Origin: Rhodococcus wratislaviensis
GTDB taxonomy: Bacteria; Actinomycetota; Actinomycetes; Mycobacteriales; Mycobacteriaceae
Length of the DNA: 64,000 nucleotides
Assembly (NCBI RefSeq): GCF_900455735.1
Contig: NZ_UAUI01000027.1
Location: forward strand, 248,001-312,000
Reading direction: 5' to 3'
Shown here one piece after another: positions 19,647 through 28,317 of the stretch. Position numbers and translations under genes: made by a program. Within the stretch, counting starts at the first letter, position 1, and every line of letters starts with the position of its first letter. The notes below the pieces were generated by a model. That model made no database searches. It was not told the DNA's origin and saw only the letters and a list, made by a program, of their open reading frames with translations.

Positions 19647-20443
19647 TGGGCTTCGGGCGCAAGCGCAAGGTCGTTCCGTTCCGGACCGCAGGCGAGCTGG
19701 ACGCGATGGCGGCCGCCGGTGCCATCGTCGGTGCGGCTCTGGTGGCGGTCCGTGATGCGGCGAAGCCGGGTGTGAGCACGCTCGAACTCGACGAGGTGGC
19801 CGAATCGGTCATCCGCGACGCCGGCGCCGTGCCGTCGTTCAAGGGCTACCACGGGTTCAGCGGATCGATCTGTTCGTCCGTCAACGATCGTGTGGTGCAC
19901 GGGATTCCCTCGGCGGAAGACATTCTCGCCGAGGGAGACCTCGTCTCCATCGACTGCGGCGCCATTCTCGACGGCTGGCACGGCGACTCTGCGTGGACCT
20001 TCGGTGTCGGAGACATCATCGAAGCGGACCAGCAGCTCAGCGAGGCCACTCGGCTGTCCATGGAGGCGGGGATCGCGGCGATGCTTCCCGGCAACCGCCT
20101 CACCGACATCTCCCACGCCATCGAGCTCGGCACCCGCGCCGCCGAGGTCGCGCACGACCGCAAGTACGGCATCGTCGACGGCTACGGCGGTCACGGAATC
20201 GGCAGGGAAATGCACATGGAGCCGTTCCTCGCCAACGAGGGCGCTCCGGGCAAGGGGCCGCAACTGGTGGTCGGTTCCGTTCTGGCGATCGAACCGATGC
20301 TGACCCTCGGCACCACCGATACCGTTGTCCTCGAGGATGATTGGACCGTCGTGACCTCCGACGGCACCCGTGCCGCGCACTGGGAGCACACGGTCGCGGT
20401 CACCGAGGACGGGCCGCGCATCCTGACCCTGCGTCCGGAGTAG
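19646..20443 (+). CDS. map: Methionine aminopeptidase, type I
   Basis: 265 residues. It removes the initiator Met from nascent proteins. The metal ligands are visible: Asp pair in [18 protein letters not shown], His in [15 protein letters not shown], and Glu in LAIEPM and HWEHTVAV. There is no long N-terminal zinc/SH3 extension. TAATG overlap with adk. It ends 21 bases from the convergent dtd gene. Confidence 0.96.
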   Translation: MGFGRKRKVVPFRTAGELDAMAAAGAIVGAALVAVRDAAKPGVSTLELDEVAESVIRDAGAVPSFKGYHGFSGSICSSVNDRVVHGIPSAEDILAEGDLVSIDCGAILDGWHGDSAWTFGVGDIIEADQQLSEATRLSMEAGIAAMLPGNRLTDISHAIELGTRAAEVAHDRKYGIVDGYGGHGIGREMHMEPFLANEGAPGKGPQLVVGSVLAIEPMLTLGTTDTVVLEDDWTVVTSDGTRAAHWEHTVAVTEDGPRILTLRPE

Positions 20444-20464
20444 CGACCGCCTGCGGGTGCGGGC

Positions 20465-20902
20465 CTACACGTCGATCAGCAGCGTCACCGGGCCGTCGTT
20501 GACGAGGCTGATCTCCATGTGTTCGCCGAACACGCCGGTCTCGACGGTCGCCCCCAGCTCGCGAAGGGCGCCGGTGAACTCGTCCACGAGTGGCTCCGCC
20601 ACCGGCCTCGGCGCCGCGGCGGACCAGGACGGGCGCCGCCCCCGGCGGGTGTCCGCCATGAGCGTGAACTGACTGGCGACGAGTACCGGGGCGTCGAGGT
20701 CGGCCGCGGACTGTTCGTTCTCCAGGATGCGCATGGTCCACACCTTCTTCGCGAGCAGAGCGGCCTTCGCCTCGTCGTCCGTATGGGTGACGCCGACCAG
20801 GACGAGCAGCCCGTGGCCGCCGGCCGGGGGAGTGATCCGTCCGACCTCGTCGCCGTCGACGCGGACCGACGCGGACGTCACTCGCTGTACCAGGGCGCGC
20901 AC
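20465..20902 (-). CDS. dtd: D-aminoacyl-tRNA deacylase
   Basis: 145 residues from GTG at 20902 ([17 protein letters not shown]), the conserved start, with GAAGGA eight bases upstream. The family motifs [17 protein letters not shown] and [11 protein letters not shown] are intact. Dtd hydrolyses D-Tyr and other D-amino acids (and Gly from tRNA-Ala) to prevent misincorporation. ATG codons at 20911 and 20920 would add a few residues. Confidence 0.95.
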   Translation of the reverse strand: MRALVQRVTSASVRVDGDEVGRITPPAGGHGLLVLVGVTHTDDEAKAALLAKKVWTMRILENEQSAADLDAPVLVASQFTLMADTRRGRRPSWSAAAPRPVAEPLVDEFTGALRELGATVETGVFGEHMEISLVNDGPVTLLIDV

Positions 20903-20983
20903 GCACACCATCCTTCGCATCGTTGCCGGTGGGTCTCGGAAGTCGAATTCTCGCCCGGCGGGCGGGTCCGTCAGGGACCGCAT

Positions 20984-21012
20984 TTGGCCTGGTGAGCAAT
21001 TTCCCGTAACAT
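20984..21012 (+). promoter_or_regulatory. Probable promoter of the infA operon
   Basis: TTGGCC (20984-20989), a 17-bp spacer, and TAACAT (21007-21012). Each matches four of six consensus bases with ideal spacing. It predicts a leader of about 150 bases before infA, with a small CCGGA/TCCGG hairpin near 21060. It is the only good promoter candidate between dtd and infA. Confidence 0.5.
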
Positions 21013-21167
21013 GGATCAACGGTGCGCTATGCGTGCCGGTTGTCTGCGTGCCCAGTGCCGGATTCGATCCGGATTGTTCATGTTTCGGCCGGTGAAGATC
21101 CCATTGGGCGCCACGGTAACGGAAACAGATGCAATAAGCACGCCAAACCACATGGATCGCGGAGGAT

Positions 21168-21389
21168 ATGGCTAAGAAAGACGGGGCCATCGAGGTCGAG
21201 GGACGAGTAGTCGAGCCGCTGCCCAATGCGATGTTCCGCATTGAGCTCGAGAACGGCCACAAGGTTCTCGCCCACATCAGCGGAAAGATGCGTCAGCACT
21301 ACATTCGCATCCTCCCGGAAGATCGCGTTGTCGTAGAGCTCTCGCCCTACGACTTGTCGCGCGGACGCATCGTTTACCGGTACAAGTAA
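21168..21389 (+). CDS. infA: Translation initiation factor IF-1
   Basis: 73 residues, a single S1-type OB fold: [39 protein letters not shown] (quoted in part), with the basic C-terminus [11 protein letters not shown]-1 occupies the A site during initiation. GGAGGATATG gives a near-perfect start. First gene of the infA-rpmJ-alpha operon. Confidence 0.98.
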
Positions 21390-21400
21390 AAGCTTCCCCG

Positions 21401-21415
21401 CCCGACCAGGTCGGG
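21401..21415 (+). terminator. Weak hairpin between infA and rpmJ
   Basis: CCCGA-CCAGG-TCGGG, flanked by further complementary C and G runs (CCCC before, GGAG after). It lies 12 bases after the infA stop. It is more likely a processing or attenuation site than a full terminator, as rpmJ follows in the same direction. Confidence 0.35.
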
Positions 21416-21476
21416 GAGAAGTACGTCCGCTGCGGATCTGCGTAGTGGGCTGCCACAAAACAGGAGATCAGAAGAC

Positions 21477-21590
21477 GTGAAGGTTCAGCCGAGCGTCAAG
21501 AAGATCTGCGAAAAGTGCAAGGTGATCCGTCGTAACGGCCGGGTCATGGTGATCTGCGAGAACCTGCGCCACAAGCAGCGTCAGGGTTAG
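21477..21590 (+). CDS. rpmJ: 50S ribosomal protein L36 (zinc form)
   Basis: 37 residues, GTG start after CAGGAGATCAGAAGAC. It has Cys11, Cys14, Cys27 and His32, the zinc ribbon of the C+ type of L36, and starts [17 protein letters not shown]36 stabilises 23S rRNA domains late in assembly. Confidence 0.97.
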   Translation: MKVQPSVKKICEKCKVIRRNGRVMVICENLRHKQRQG

Positions 21591-21811
21591 ATCTCCGCTT
21601 TTCGAGGATCTGCTTGGCAACAAGCAAAGATGACCTCCCAGCACCAGCCAGTACTCACGGCTCTCGAGCAGGCACTGGTTCACCCCCGGCACGGAGGCCG
21701 GGGCCCCACTGAGTTAGTTGAAGCATTGTCGGTCGCGAGACCGCCGACGTTTGAAGAGGCACAGGGGATGGACTGGGAGCAGACCTCCGCACACCGATAG
21801 GAAATGCCGAC
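21591..21811 (+). other. Gap between rpmJ and rpsM with a hairpin
   Basis: 221 bases without a credible gene. A 7-bp GC stem (CCCCGGC 21684-21690, GCCGGGG 21697-21703) could end the infA-rpmJ message or regulate the alpha operon. No convincing promoter is seen, though AGGAAA lies before the rpsM ATG. It is where S4-type feedback control would be expected if present. Confidence 0.4.
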
Positions 21812-22186
21812 ATGGCACGTCTCGCAGGTGTCGATCTTCCCCGTGAAAAGCGGATGGAGATCGCACTTACTTACATCTACGGCATCGGCCGTACCCGCTC
21901 CAAGGAGATCCTGGACGCCACCGGCGTCAGCCCGGATCTGCGGAGCAAGGATCTCTCGGACGAGGATCTGGCCAAGCTCCGCGAGTACATCGAGGAGTCG
22001 CTGAAGGTCGAGGGTGACCTTCGCCGCGAGGTCCAGGCCGACATCCGACGCAAGATCGAGATCGGCTGCTACCAGGGCCTGCGCCACCGTCGTGGTCTGC
22101 CCGTGCGTGGTCAGCGCACCAAGACCAACGCCCGCACCCGTAAGGGTCCGAAGCGCACCATTGCAGGCAAGAAGAAGGCGAAGTAA
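21812..22186 (+). CDS. rpsM: 30S ribosomal protein S13
   Basis: 124 residues: [24 protein letters not shown]-type start, [25 protein letters not shown] near the C-terminus. S13 lies in the 30S head and contacts P-site tRNA and L5. TAATG overlap with rpsK. Confidence 0.98.
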   Translation: MARLAGVDLPREKRMEIALTYIYGIGRTRSKEILDATGVSPDLRSKDLSDEDLAKLREYIEESLKVEGDLRREVQADIRRKIEIGCYQGLRHRRGLPVRGQRTKTNARTRKGPKRTIAGKKKAK

Positions 22187-22599
22187 TGCCCCCCAAGTCA
22201 CGTAGCACCGGTCCGAAGAAGACCCAGAAGGCGCGTCGCAGGGACAAGAAGAACGTCCCGCACGGCGCCGCTCACATCAAGAGCACGTTCAACAACACCA
22301 TCGTGTCCATCACGGACCCCGCCGGAAACGTGATTTCCTGGGCGTCCTCGGGACACGTCGGCTTCAAGGGTTCGCGTAAGTCGACCCCGTTCGCCGCCCA
22401 GCTGGCCGCCGAGAACGCAGCCCGCAAGGCGCAGGAGCACGGTGTCAAGAAGGTCGACGTCTTCGTCAAGGGCCCCGGCTCCGGCCGTGAGACCGCGATC
22501 CGCTCGCTTCAGGCCGCAGGCCTCGAGGTCGGCACCATCTCCGATGTCACCCCCCAGCCGCACAACGGCTGCCGTCCGCCCAAGCGGCGTCGGGTCTAG
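22186..22599 (+). CDS. rpsK: 30S ribosomal protein S11
   Basis: 137 residues with a basic N-terminal extension, the core [17 protein letters not shown], and the conserved C-terminus [21 protein letters not shown]11 helps form the platform and mRNA exit. It overlaps the rpsM stop and precedes rpsD by 22 bases. Confidence 0.98.
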   Translation: MPPKSRSTGPKKTQKARRRDKKNVPHGAAHIKSTFNNTIVSITDPAGNVISWASSGHVGFKGSRKSTPFAAQLAAENAARKAQEHGVKKVDVFVKGPGSGRETAIRSLQAAGLEVGTISDVTPQPHNGCRPPKRRRV

Positions 22600-22621
22600 C
22601 GGGAAGGATAGGTAGAAGAAA

Positions 22622-23227
22622 ATGGCACGTTATACCGGACCCATCACCCGCAAGTCGCGTCGTCTGCGCGTCGACCTCGTTGGAGGCGACCAGGCGTTCG
22701 AGCGTCGTCCCTACCCGCCGGGCCAGCACGGCCGCGCGCGGATCAAGGAGAGCGAGTACCTGCTCCAGCTGCAGGAGAAGCAGAAGGCTCGCTTCACCTA
22801 CGGCGTCATGGAGAAGCAGTTCCGCCTGTACTACAAGGAGGCGAACAACCGCCCCGGTAAGACCGGTGAGAACCTGCTCCGCATCCTGGAGTCGCGTCTC
22901 GACAACGTCGTGTACCGCGCCGGACTGGCTCGCACCCGCCGCCAGGCCCGTCAGCTGGTCACCCACGGCCACCTCCTTGTGAACAACAAGAAGGTCGACA
23001 TCCCCAGCTACCGCGTCTCCCAGTACGACATCATCGATGTCAAGGACAAGTCGCTGTCCACGCTTCCCTTCCAGGTTGCGCGCGAAACCCAGGGCGATCG
23101 CCCGATCCCGGGTTGGCTGCAGGTTGTCGGTGGACGTCTCCGGGTTCTGGTTCACCAGCTTCCCGAGCGTGCGCAGATCGACGTTCCTCTGCAGGAACAG
23201 CTCATCGTCGAGTACTACTCGAAGTAG
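22622..23227 (+). CDS. rpsD: 30S ribosomal protein S4 (zinc-free form)
   Basis: 201 residues. The N-terminal region lacks the Cys set of zinc-binding S4 proteins. Features: PYPPGQHGRARIKESEY, the S4 RNA-binding domain (ESRLDNVVYRAGLARTRRQARQLVTHGH, quoted in part), and a C-terminal YYSK. S4 starts 30S assembly and in other bacteria represses the alpha operon. AAGGATAGGTAGAAGAA precedes the ATG. Confidence 0.98.
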   Translation: MARYTGPITRKSRRLRVDLVGGDQAFERRPYPPGQHGRARIKESEYLLQLQEKQKARFTYGVMEKQFRLYYKEANNRPGKTGENLLRILESRLDNVVYRAGLARTRRQARQLVTHGHLLVNNKKVDIPSYRVSQYDIIDVKDKSLSTLPFQVARETQGDRPIPGWLQVVGGRLRVLVHQLPERAQIDVPLQEQLIVEYYSK

Positions 23228-23238
23228 GCCTGACGGCT

Positions 23239-23307
23239 CGTGCGCCTTTCCGGTAGTTCCGACTACCGGAAAGGCGCACGGGCACGAAGTGCCTTTCCCA
23301 TCGTGGG
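23239..23307 (+). terminator. Hairpin cluster between rpsD and rpoA
   Basis: An 18-bp perfect stem (23239-23256 with 23263-23280, loop TTCCGA) is followed at once by GGCAC-GAA-GTGCC (23281-23293) with a TTT tail, and then CCCA-TCG-TGGG (23297-23307). It looks like a terminator but sits inside the alpha operon, so it probably acts as an attenuator or processing site that lowers rpoA relative to the ribosomal genes, unless rpoA has its own promoter. Confidence 0.65.
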
Positions 23308-23343
23308 CGTCAAATAGCGGACGCCCGTACAGGAGGAACTCCA

Positions 23344-24405
23344 ATGCTCATTTCTCAGCGACCCACGCTGACCGAAGAGGTCATCGCTGACAACCGCTCG
23401 AAGTTCGTCATCGAGCCCCTCGAGCCAGGCTTCGGGTACACCCTCGGCAACTCGCTCCGCCGCACGCTGCTCTCGTCGATTCCCGGCGCTGCTGTCACCA
23501 GCATCCGCATCGACGGCGTTCTGCACGAGTTCACCACAGTTCCCGGTGTGAAGGAAGACGTCACCGACGTCATCCTGAACCTCAAGGGCCTCGTCGTGAG
23601 CTCCGAAGAGGACGAGCCGGTCACCATGTACGTCCGCAAGCAGGGCCCCGGCGCTGTGACTGCAGGCGACATCGTGCCCCCGGCCGGCGTCACCGTGAAC
23701 AACCCGGATCTGCACATCGCCACCCTGAACGACAAGGGAAAGCTGGAGATCGAGCTCGTCGTCGAGCGCGGTCGCGGCTACGTCCCCGCCGTCCAGAACA
23801 AGGCGTCCGGCGCCGAGATCGGCCGTATCCCGGTCGACTCGATCTACTCGCCGGTGCTCAAGGTCACCTACAAGGTGGAGGCCACCCGCGTCGAGCAGCG
23901 CACCGACTTCGATCGGCTCGTGCTCGATGTGGAAACCAAGAACTCCATCACCGCTCGGGACGCGCTCGCTTCGGCGGGCAAGACCCTGGTTGAGCTCTTC
24001 GGCCTGGCCCGTGAGCTGAACGTCGAAGCAGAAGGCATCGAGATCGGACCCTCGCCCGCCGAGGCCGATCACATTGCTTCGTTCGGACTGCCCATCGAGG
24101 ACCTGGACCTGACGGTCCGTTCCTACAACTGCCTCAAGCGCGAAGGTGTTCACACCGTCGGTGAGCTTGTCGGCCGTACCGAGTCCGATCTGCTCGACAT
24201 CCGCAACTTCGGACAGAAGTCCATCGACGAGGTGAAGGTCAAGCTGCATTCGCTCGGCCTGGCCCTCAAGGACAGCCCCGCGTCCTTCGATCCCACCACC
24301 GTTGCCGGCTACGACGCCGCCACCGGGACGTGGAGCGACACGGACGCCGGTTCCTTCGGTGATGCCGAGGGCACCGAGGACTACGCCGAGACCGAACAGC
24401 TGTAG
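23344..24405 (+). CDS. rpoA: RNA polymerase subunit alpha
   Basis: 353 residues. N-terminal dimerisation domain (about 1-230, with [22 protein letters not shown]), linker, and C-terminal domain (about 245-315, with [24 protein letters not shown]) that contacts UP elements and activators. An acidic tail follows. GGAGGAAC precedes the ATG. It lies between rpsD and rplQ, the normal order. Confidence 0.99.
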   Translation: MLISQRPTLTEEVIADNRSKFVIEPLEPGFGYTLGNSLRRTLLSSIPGAAVTSIRIDGVLHEFTTVPGVKEDVTDVILNLKGLVVSSEEDEPVTMYVRKQGPGAVTAGDIVPPAGVTVNNPDLHIATLNDKGKLEIELVVERGRGYVPAVQNKASGAEIGRIPVDSIYSPVLKVTYKVEATRVEQRTDFDRLVLDVETKNSITARDALASAGKTLVELFGLARELNVEAEGIEIGPSPAEADHIASFGLPIEDLDLTVRSYNCLKREGVHTVGELVGRTESDLLDIRNFGQKSIDEVKVKLHSLGLALKDSPASFDPTTVAGYDAATGTWSDTDAGSFGDAEGTEDYAETEQL

Positions 24406-24432
24406 CTCACGGTCCTTTACTAGGAGATCATC

Positions 24433-25011
24433 ATGCCCAAGCCCAAGAAGGGTGCCCGCTTCGGCGGGTCGGCTTCGCACCAGAAGGCGATCTTCGCCAA
24501 TCTGGCTACCGCGCTCTTCGAGCACGGCCGCATCACCACCACGGAGTCCAAGGCCAAGGCCCTGCGCCCGTACGCCGAGAAGCTCGTCACGCACGCCAAG
24601 GCCGGAACCCTGGCTCACCGTCGCGAGGTTCTGAAGGTCATCCGCAACAAGGATGTCGTGCACACCCTGTTCGCGGAGATCGGCCCGTTCTACGCCGATC
24701 GTGACGGCGGCTACACCCGCATCATCAAGACGGTCCCCCGCAAGGGCGACAACGCGCCGATGGCGATCATCGAGCTCGTCAAGGAGAAGACCGTCACCTC
24801 CGAGGCCGACCGCGCTCGTCGCGTGAAGGCATCGAAGGATGCGCCGGCTGCTGCTCCCGCCGAGGAGAACGTCGTCGAGGCCGTCGAGGCCGTCGAGGCC
24901 GAGGCGACCGACGCCGAGGTCGAGAACGCTGACGCCGTCGTCGAGGCCATCGAGGACGAGACCGCCACCGCGGCCGACGCCCCCGAGGCCGAAGAGGCCA
25001 AGAAGGACTAG
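24433..25011 (+). CDS. rplQ: 50S ribosomal protein L17 with a long acidic tail
   Basis: 192 residues. The L17 core ([24 protein letters not shown], quoted from the start) ends near residue 118. The last 70 residues are almost entirely Ala, Glu, Val and Asp, an actinobacterial extension with direct repeats of GTCGAGGCC. TAGGAGATCATC precedes the ATG. Confidence 0.98.
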   Translation: MPKPKKGARFGGSASHQKAIFANLATALFEHGRITTTESKAKALRPYAEKLVTHAKAGTLAHRREVLKVIRNKDVVHTLFAEIGPFYADRDGGYTRIIKTVPRKGDNAPMAIIELVKEKTVTSEADRARRVKASKDAPAAAPAEENVVEAVEAVEAEATDAEVENADAVVEAIEDETATAADAPEAEEAKKD

Positions 25012-25016
25012 TCCAC

Positions 25017-25910
25017 TTGGTTTCGGCACACGCTGAATCGAACGAGCCCGTCGTCCCCCCGAGGGACGGCGGGCCCGTTTCGTATGGGACCCGTCGCCTG
25101 CGCCTGGACATCGCGTACGACGGAACGGATTTCTCCGGGTGGGCCCGCCAGAACGGGCTGCGCACGGTGTGCGGGGAGATCGAGGAGAAGCTCGGCGCCG
25201 TACTGCGCACACCGTTGCAACTCACGGTGGCGGGGCGCACCGACGCCGGAGTCCACGCCACAGGGCAAGTGGCGCACGTCGACGTTCCGGTCGACGCCCT
25301 TCCGGACGACCCGTCCCGGCTCGTCCGCAGGCTCGCGCGGTTCCTGCCGAAGGACGTGCGGATCAAGCAGATCTCCTTCGCGCCGGAACACTTCGATGCA
25401 CGGTTCTCCGCGATGCGCAGGCACTACGAGTACCGCCTGACGTCGGCAGCCTACGGCGCCGATCCACTCCGAGCCCGGGACACCGTGTCGTATCCGAAGG
25501 TCCTGGACCTCGAACTCATGCGCTCGGCATCCGCGACGCTGCTGGGGTTGCACGACTTCGCGGCGTTCTGCAAACGCCGCGAAGGCGCCACGACCGTCCG
25601 CGATCTCCAACGTTTCGACTGGGAGCGCGACGGCGACGTGTTCACGGCCTTCGTCAGCGCCGACGCCTTCTGCTGGTCGATGGTGCGCAGTCTCGTGGGT
25701 GCGGTTCTCGCCGTGGGGGAGGGACGTCGCGACCTCGGCTGGGTCGAAGGACTCCTCCGCGAGAAGTCGCGGTCGAGTTCGATCCTGGTGGCCCCGGCGC
25801 ACGGACTGTCCCTGGTGCGCGTCGATTACCCGGACGACGCGGATCTGGCGGCACGCAACGAGATCACCCGGGACGTTCGGACCGTGCCGGGCGGCTGCTG
25901 CGGCGACTGA
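25017..25910 (+). CDS. truA: tRNA pseudouridine synthase A
   Basis: 297 residues. It modifies positions 38-40 of the tRNA anticodon arm. The catalytic Asp is Asp76 in [16 protein letters not shown]; further motifs are [31 protein letters not shown] and [17 protein letters not shown]. The start is uncertain: TTG at 25017 is the only plausible in-frame start, five bases after rplQ, and the first 25 residues are not conserved. An 11-bp terminator-like hairpin lies inside those codons. Confidence 0.92.
   Translation: MVSAHAESNEPVVPPRDGGPVSYGTRRLRLDIAYDGTDFSGWARQNGLRTVCGEIEEKLGAVLRTPLQLTVAGRTDAGVHATGQVAHVDVPVDALPDDPSRLVRRLARFLPKDVRIKQISFAPEHFDARFSAMRRHYEYRLTSAAYGADPLRARDTVSYPKVLDLELMRSASATLLGLHDFAAFCKRREGATTVRDLQRFDWERDGDVFTAFVSADAFCWSMVRSLVGAVLAVGEGRRDLGWVEGLLREKSRSSSILVAPAHGLSLVRVDYPDDADLAARNEITRDVRTVPGGCCGD
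25046..25074 (+). terminator. Terminator-like hairpin just after rplQ, inside the truA 5' coding region
   Basis: GCCCGTCGTCC (25046-25056) pairs with GGACGGCGGGC (25064-25074) with one G-U pair and a 7-base loop. It begins 35 bases after the rplQ stop, the usual distance for an operon terminator, yet lies in codons 10-20 of truA. It may attenuate truA. Confidence 0.5.
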
Positions 25911-25914
25911 CCGG

Positions 25915-25943
25915 AACCCGCGGCGTCGATCACCGCCGCGGTT
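25915..25943 (+). terminator. Hairpin terminator after truA
   Basis: AACC(C)GCGGCG at 25915-25925 pairs with CGCCGCGGTT at 25934-25943, a 10-bp stem with one bulged C and an 8-base loop, five bases after the truA stop. Confidence 0.6.
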
Positions 25944-25992
25944 GCGGAGGCACCAGCACCTACGATGGCTCCGGAAGAGAAGGAGCCTGTTC

Positions 25993-26559
25993 ATGACCGC
26001 AGTCGCACCCGTCCGGATCGAGATCATCATCGGATCCGTCAGAGTGGGCCGGATCGCTCCCGTCGTCGCCGGCTGGTTCGCCGAACGCGCTCGCGCCTAC
26101 CCGGGGCTGGACGTGGGCATCATCGATCTCGCCGACACACCGTTGCCGCAGGATCTCGGCGCATCCCCGGTGACGGACGAATTCCGGGAGCGAGTGGGCC
26201 GAGCCGACGGGTTCGTGGCGGTCACCTCCGAGTACAACCACGGCTACCCTGCGGCGCTGAAGACCGCGTTCGACAGCGTCAAACACGAATGGCGCTCGAA
26301 GCCCATCGGTTTCGTGTCGTACGGCGGGTTGGCCGGCGGGCTCCGGGCAACCGAACAGCTCCGCCAGGTCGTGGCCGAACTGCACATGGTGTCGGTGCGG
26401 CAGAGCGTGAGCTTCCACCGGGTGCGCAAGCGATTCGACGACCAGGGACAGACGACCGACGGCGCCGCCATCGACTCGGCGGACCGCATGCTGGCGCAAC
26501 TCGTGTGGTGGGCCGACGCGGTCCGAATTCAGCGGGGGAGCACCCCGTACCCCGGCTAG
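25993..26559 (+). CDS. NADPH-dependent FMN reductase family protein
   Basis: 188 residues from ATG at 25993, with AAGGAG seven bases upstream. A flavodoxin-like fold: IEIIIGSVRVGRIAPVV (phosphate-binding loop), TSEYNHGYPAALKTAFD (the conserved YN-H-GYP-LKNA-type motif), and SYGGLAGGLRATEQLR. Family members reduce flavin, azo compounds, quinones or chromate; the physiological substrate is unknown. TACGAT at 25961-25966 may be its -10 box. Its stop overlaps that of the convergent eccE. No sign that it takes part in type VII secretion. Confidence 0.88.
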   Translation: MTAVAPVRIEIIIGSVRVGRIAPVVAGWFAERARAYPGLDVGIIDLADTPLPQDLGASPVTDEFRERVGRADGFVAVTSEYNHGYPAALKTAFDSVKHEWRSKPIGFVSYGGLAGGLRATEQLRQVVAELHMVSVRQSVSFHRVRKRFDDQGQTTDGAAIDSADRMLAQLVWWADAVRIQRGSTPYPG

Positions 26560-28205
26560 TACTGGTGGACCGGCGGGTATTCGTCCACGGCACGCGGCCG
26601 GCCGATGAACGCCGTCTCGGAGGAGATCGTGACCAGCATCAGTTCGATGCTCGTCCCGCCGGTCGACAGAAGAATGCGGTCGCCCAGCGCATTCGGCTGG
26701 ACAATCGACAGGTCCGGTTCGGCACCGGGCCACTGGCTCGGTTCTCCGTAGAGGTAGATCGCGGTGACCCCGGCGCGCTGCGGCAGCGCGTCGACGCCGT
26801 CGAACACGACGGTGTTGAACCTGTTGTCGGACTGCGGATTGTGGCCCGCGATGCGCAACCGGTCGGGTGTGGCGATGGAGTCGATCAACGAAGACCACGC
26901 GTCGGGCCGATCGGTGTGGACGAGCACCCGGGCGCCGGTCGCGACGGCGCGGAACACCAGTTGCTGGGCAAGGTACAGCTCGCCCGCCACGTAGACCATG
27001 CCGACGCCGGGACCTGCGATGCGGGCGGTGATTCCGTGGCCGTAGTCGTCGGAGCCGATGAGCTGGCCGCACCCCGCCGGAGGCAAATGCAGCGCACGCA
27101 GGTCCTCGACGGACATATCGGTCAGCGGCATCACCTCGTCGAGGTCCGCCATCGCGACGGGGAGATTGGAGAGCAGCCCGTCCCGGTGCCTGCCCTGCAT
27201 CGAGACGAGCCCGGGAATCGTGAGGGGCTCGGGCATCGTCCGGGTGGTCACCCGGCAGGCCGCACCGACCTTCACCTGCCCGTCGTGTCCGCTGGGACGC
27301 AGCCGGATCGTCACGGTCGTGCCGAGGCTCGACGGAACCCAGAGCTTCGCGAGCAGATCTCGTGTCAGGTATCGCGGGTCGACGCCGTAGCCGGTGTTGC
27401 ACACTCCGGGCAGCGGTGCATGCTTCCACGTCTGCGTGAAGGTCTTCGGGTCGACGCCCCGACTGATCTGCAGCTCGGCGGATTCGATCTCCGGGGCGGT
27501 GAGAATGCGCGCGCGGCAGCCGGAATCGGCGAGTGCACGCACGACACGGCTTGCCGCGATCGTGATCGCGCGCGACGCGCCTTCCTCGCCGCCGCCACGC
27601 CGCGCCACGGCAGCGACATCGTCGGTGGCGTCGAATCGCAGGGCGAGCCACACCATCCGGGTGGCCGTCGCCGGGAGCGGGCCGACCAGCCTGTCGTACA
27701 CATCGGTTGCGGGGGAGCCTGCCGCGGCGCGATAACCGTGGCTGACGATGTCGATTCCGGTCAGCGAGATGTCGTGCTGCACGAGACACGCGGCGAGCGC
27801 GTCTGTGGGGAGTTCGTGCGTCGTCTGGAAGCCGTCCCGGGTGATCTGTGTGAGGCTCCCCGCGGGAGGAAGGACCTCGACGACTGCCACCACGCTGCCA
27901 CCGTCCCAGCGAAGCCCGACGGACTGACCTGTCGGTGACTGGAAGCTGACGGTGCGGGACTGCGTCCGACCGGGTTTGGTGCAGTATCTCCAGCACGTCC
28001 GGGCCCAGTCCAGGCTCGACCAGCCGCCCACGCGGACGAGCGCGGCGAGAACGAGGACGACGGCTACGGCGACGGCGCCCCACCACACCAGCCCGCACAG
28101 CGAGGCCACGACCCCGCCGGCCACCCCCACCAGTTGCGCAATGATCACCTCGGTCGCCGAAACCCGAAGAGACGACGGCCGACGTGTGACGCGCGAACGG
28201 TCCAT
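26556..28205 (-). CDS. eccE: Type VII secretion protein EccE
   Basis: 549 residues from ATG at 28205, preceded by GGGGGAGGAACC. Two adjacent N-terminal membrane helices (about 18-60) are followed by a large soluble domain with the EccE pattern SLDWARTCWRYC near 64. EccE lies at the periphery of the ESX membrane pore. It is divergent from eccB across 112 bases. EccE is missing from the minimal ESX-4 of M. tuberculosis but present in other ESX-4 systems such as that of M. abscessus, so its presence suggests a complete, probably working apparatus. Confidence 0.87.
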   Translation of the reverse strand: MDRSRVTRRPSSLRVSATEVIIAQLVGVAGGVVASLCGLVWWGAVAVAVVLVLAALVRVGGWSSLDWARTCWRYCTKPGRTQSRTVSFQSPTGQSVGLRWDGGSVVAVVEVLPPAGSLTQITRDGFQTTHELPTDALAACLVQHDISLTGIDIVSHGYRAAAGSPATDVYDRLVGPLPATATRMVWLALRFDATDDVAAVARRGGGEEGASRAITIAASRVVRALADSGCRARILTAPEIESAELQISRGVDPKTFTQTWKHAPLPGVCNTGYGVDPRYLTRDLLAKLWVPSSLGTTVTIRLRPSGHDGQVKVGAACRVTTRTMPEPLTIPGLVSMQGRHRDGLLSNLPVAMADLDEVMPLTDMSVEDLRALHLPPAGCGQLIGSDDYGHGITARIAGPGVGMVYVAGELYLAQQLVFRAVATGARVLVHTDRPDAWSSLIDSIATPDRLRIAGHNPQSDNRFNTVVFDGVDALPQRAGVTAIYLYGEPSQWPGAEPDLSIVQPNALGDRILLSTGGTSIELMLVTISSETAFIGRPRAVDEYPPVHQY

Positions 28206-28317
28206 GGTTCCTCCCCCGAATACCTGAACCCAGCAGACCCGTACCCGTCCGCCGTGAAGATTGTCGAAGGAACTGTACTGTGTCCCCCCGAGCGCTGTGC
28301 AGCACGGGGGAGGAAGA
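28206..28317. promoter_or_regulatory. Divergent eccE/eccB intergenic region
   Basis: 112 bases between divergent starts, each with a strong GGGGGAGG ribosome binding site. Both promoters must lie here or inside the opposite gene. TACTGT at 28276-28281 could be a -10 for eccB, but no matching -35 is seen. Confidence 0.35.

Noticed and set aside
23263-25212. 649-residue minus-strand ORF opposite rpoA and rplQ
   Set aside because: Leu/Gly/Asp-rich antisense shadow with no domain; rpoA and rplQ are certain.
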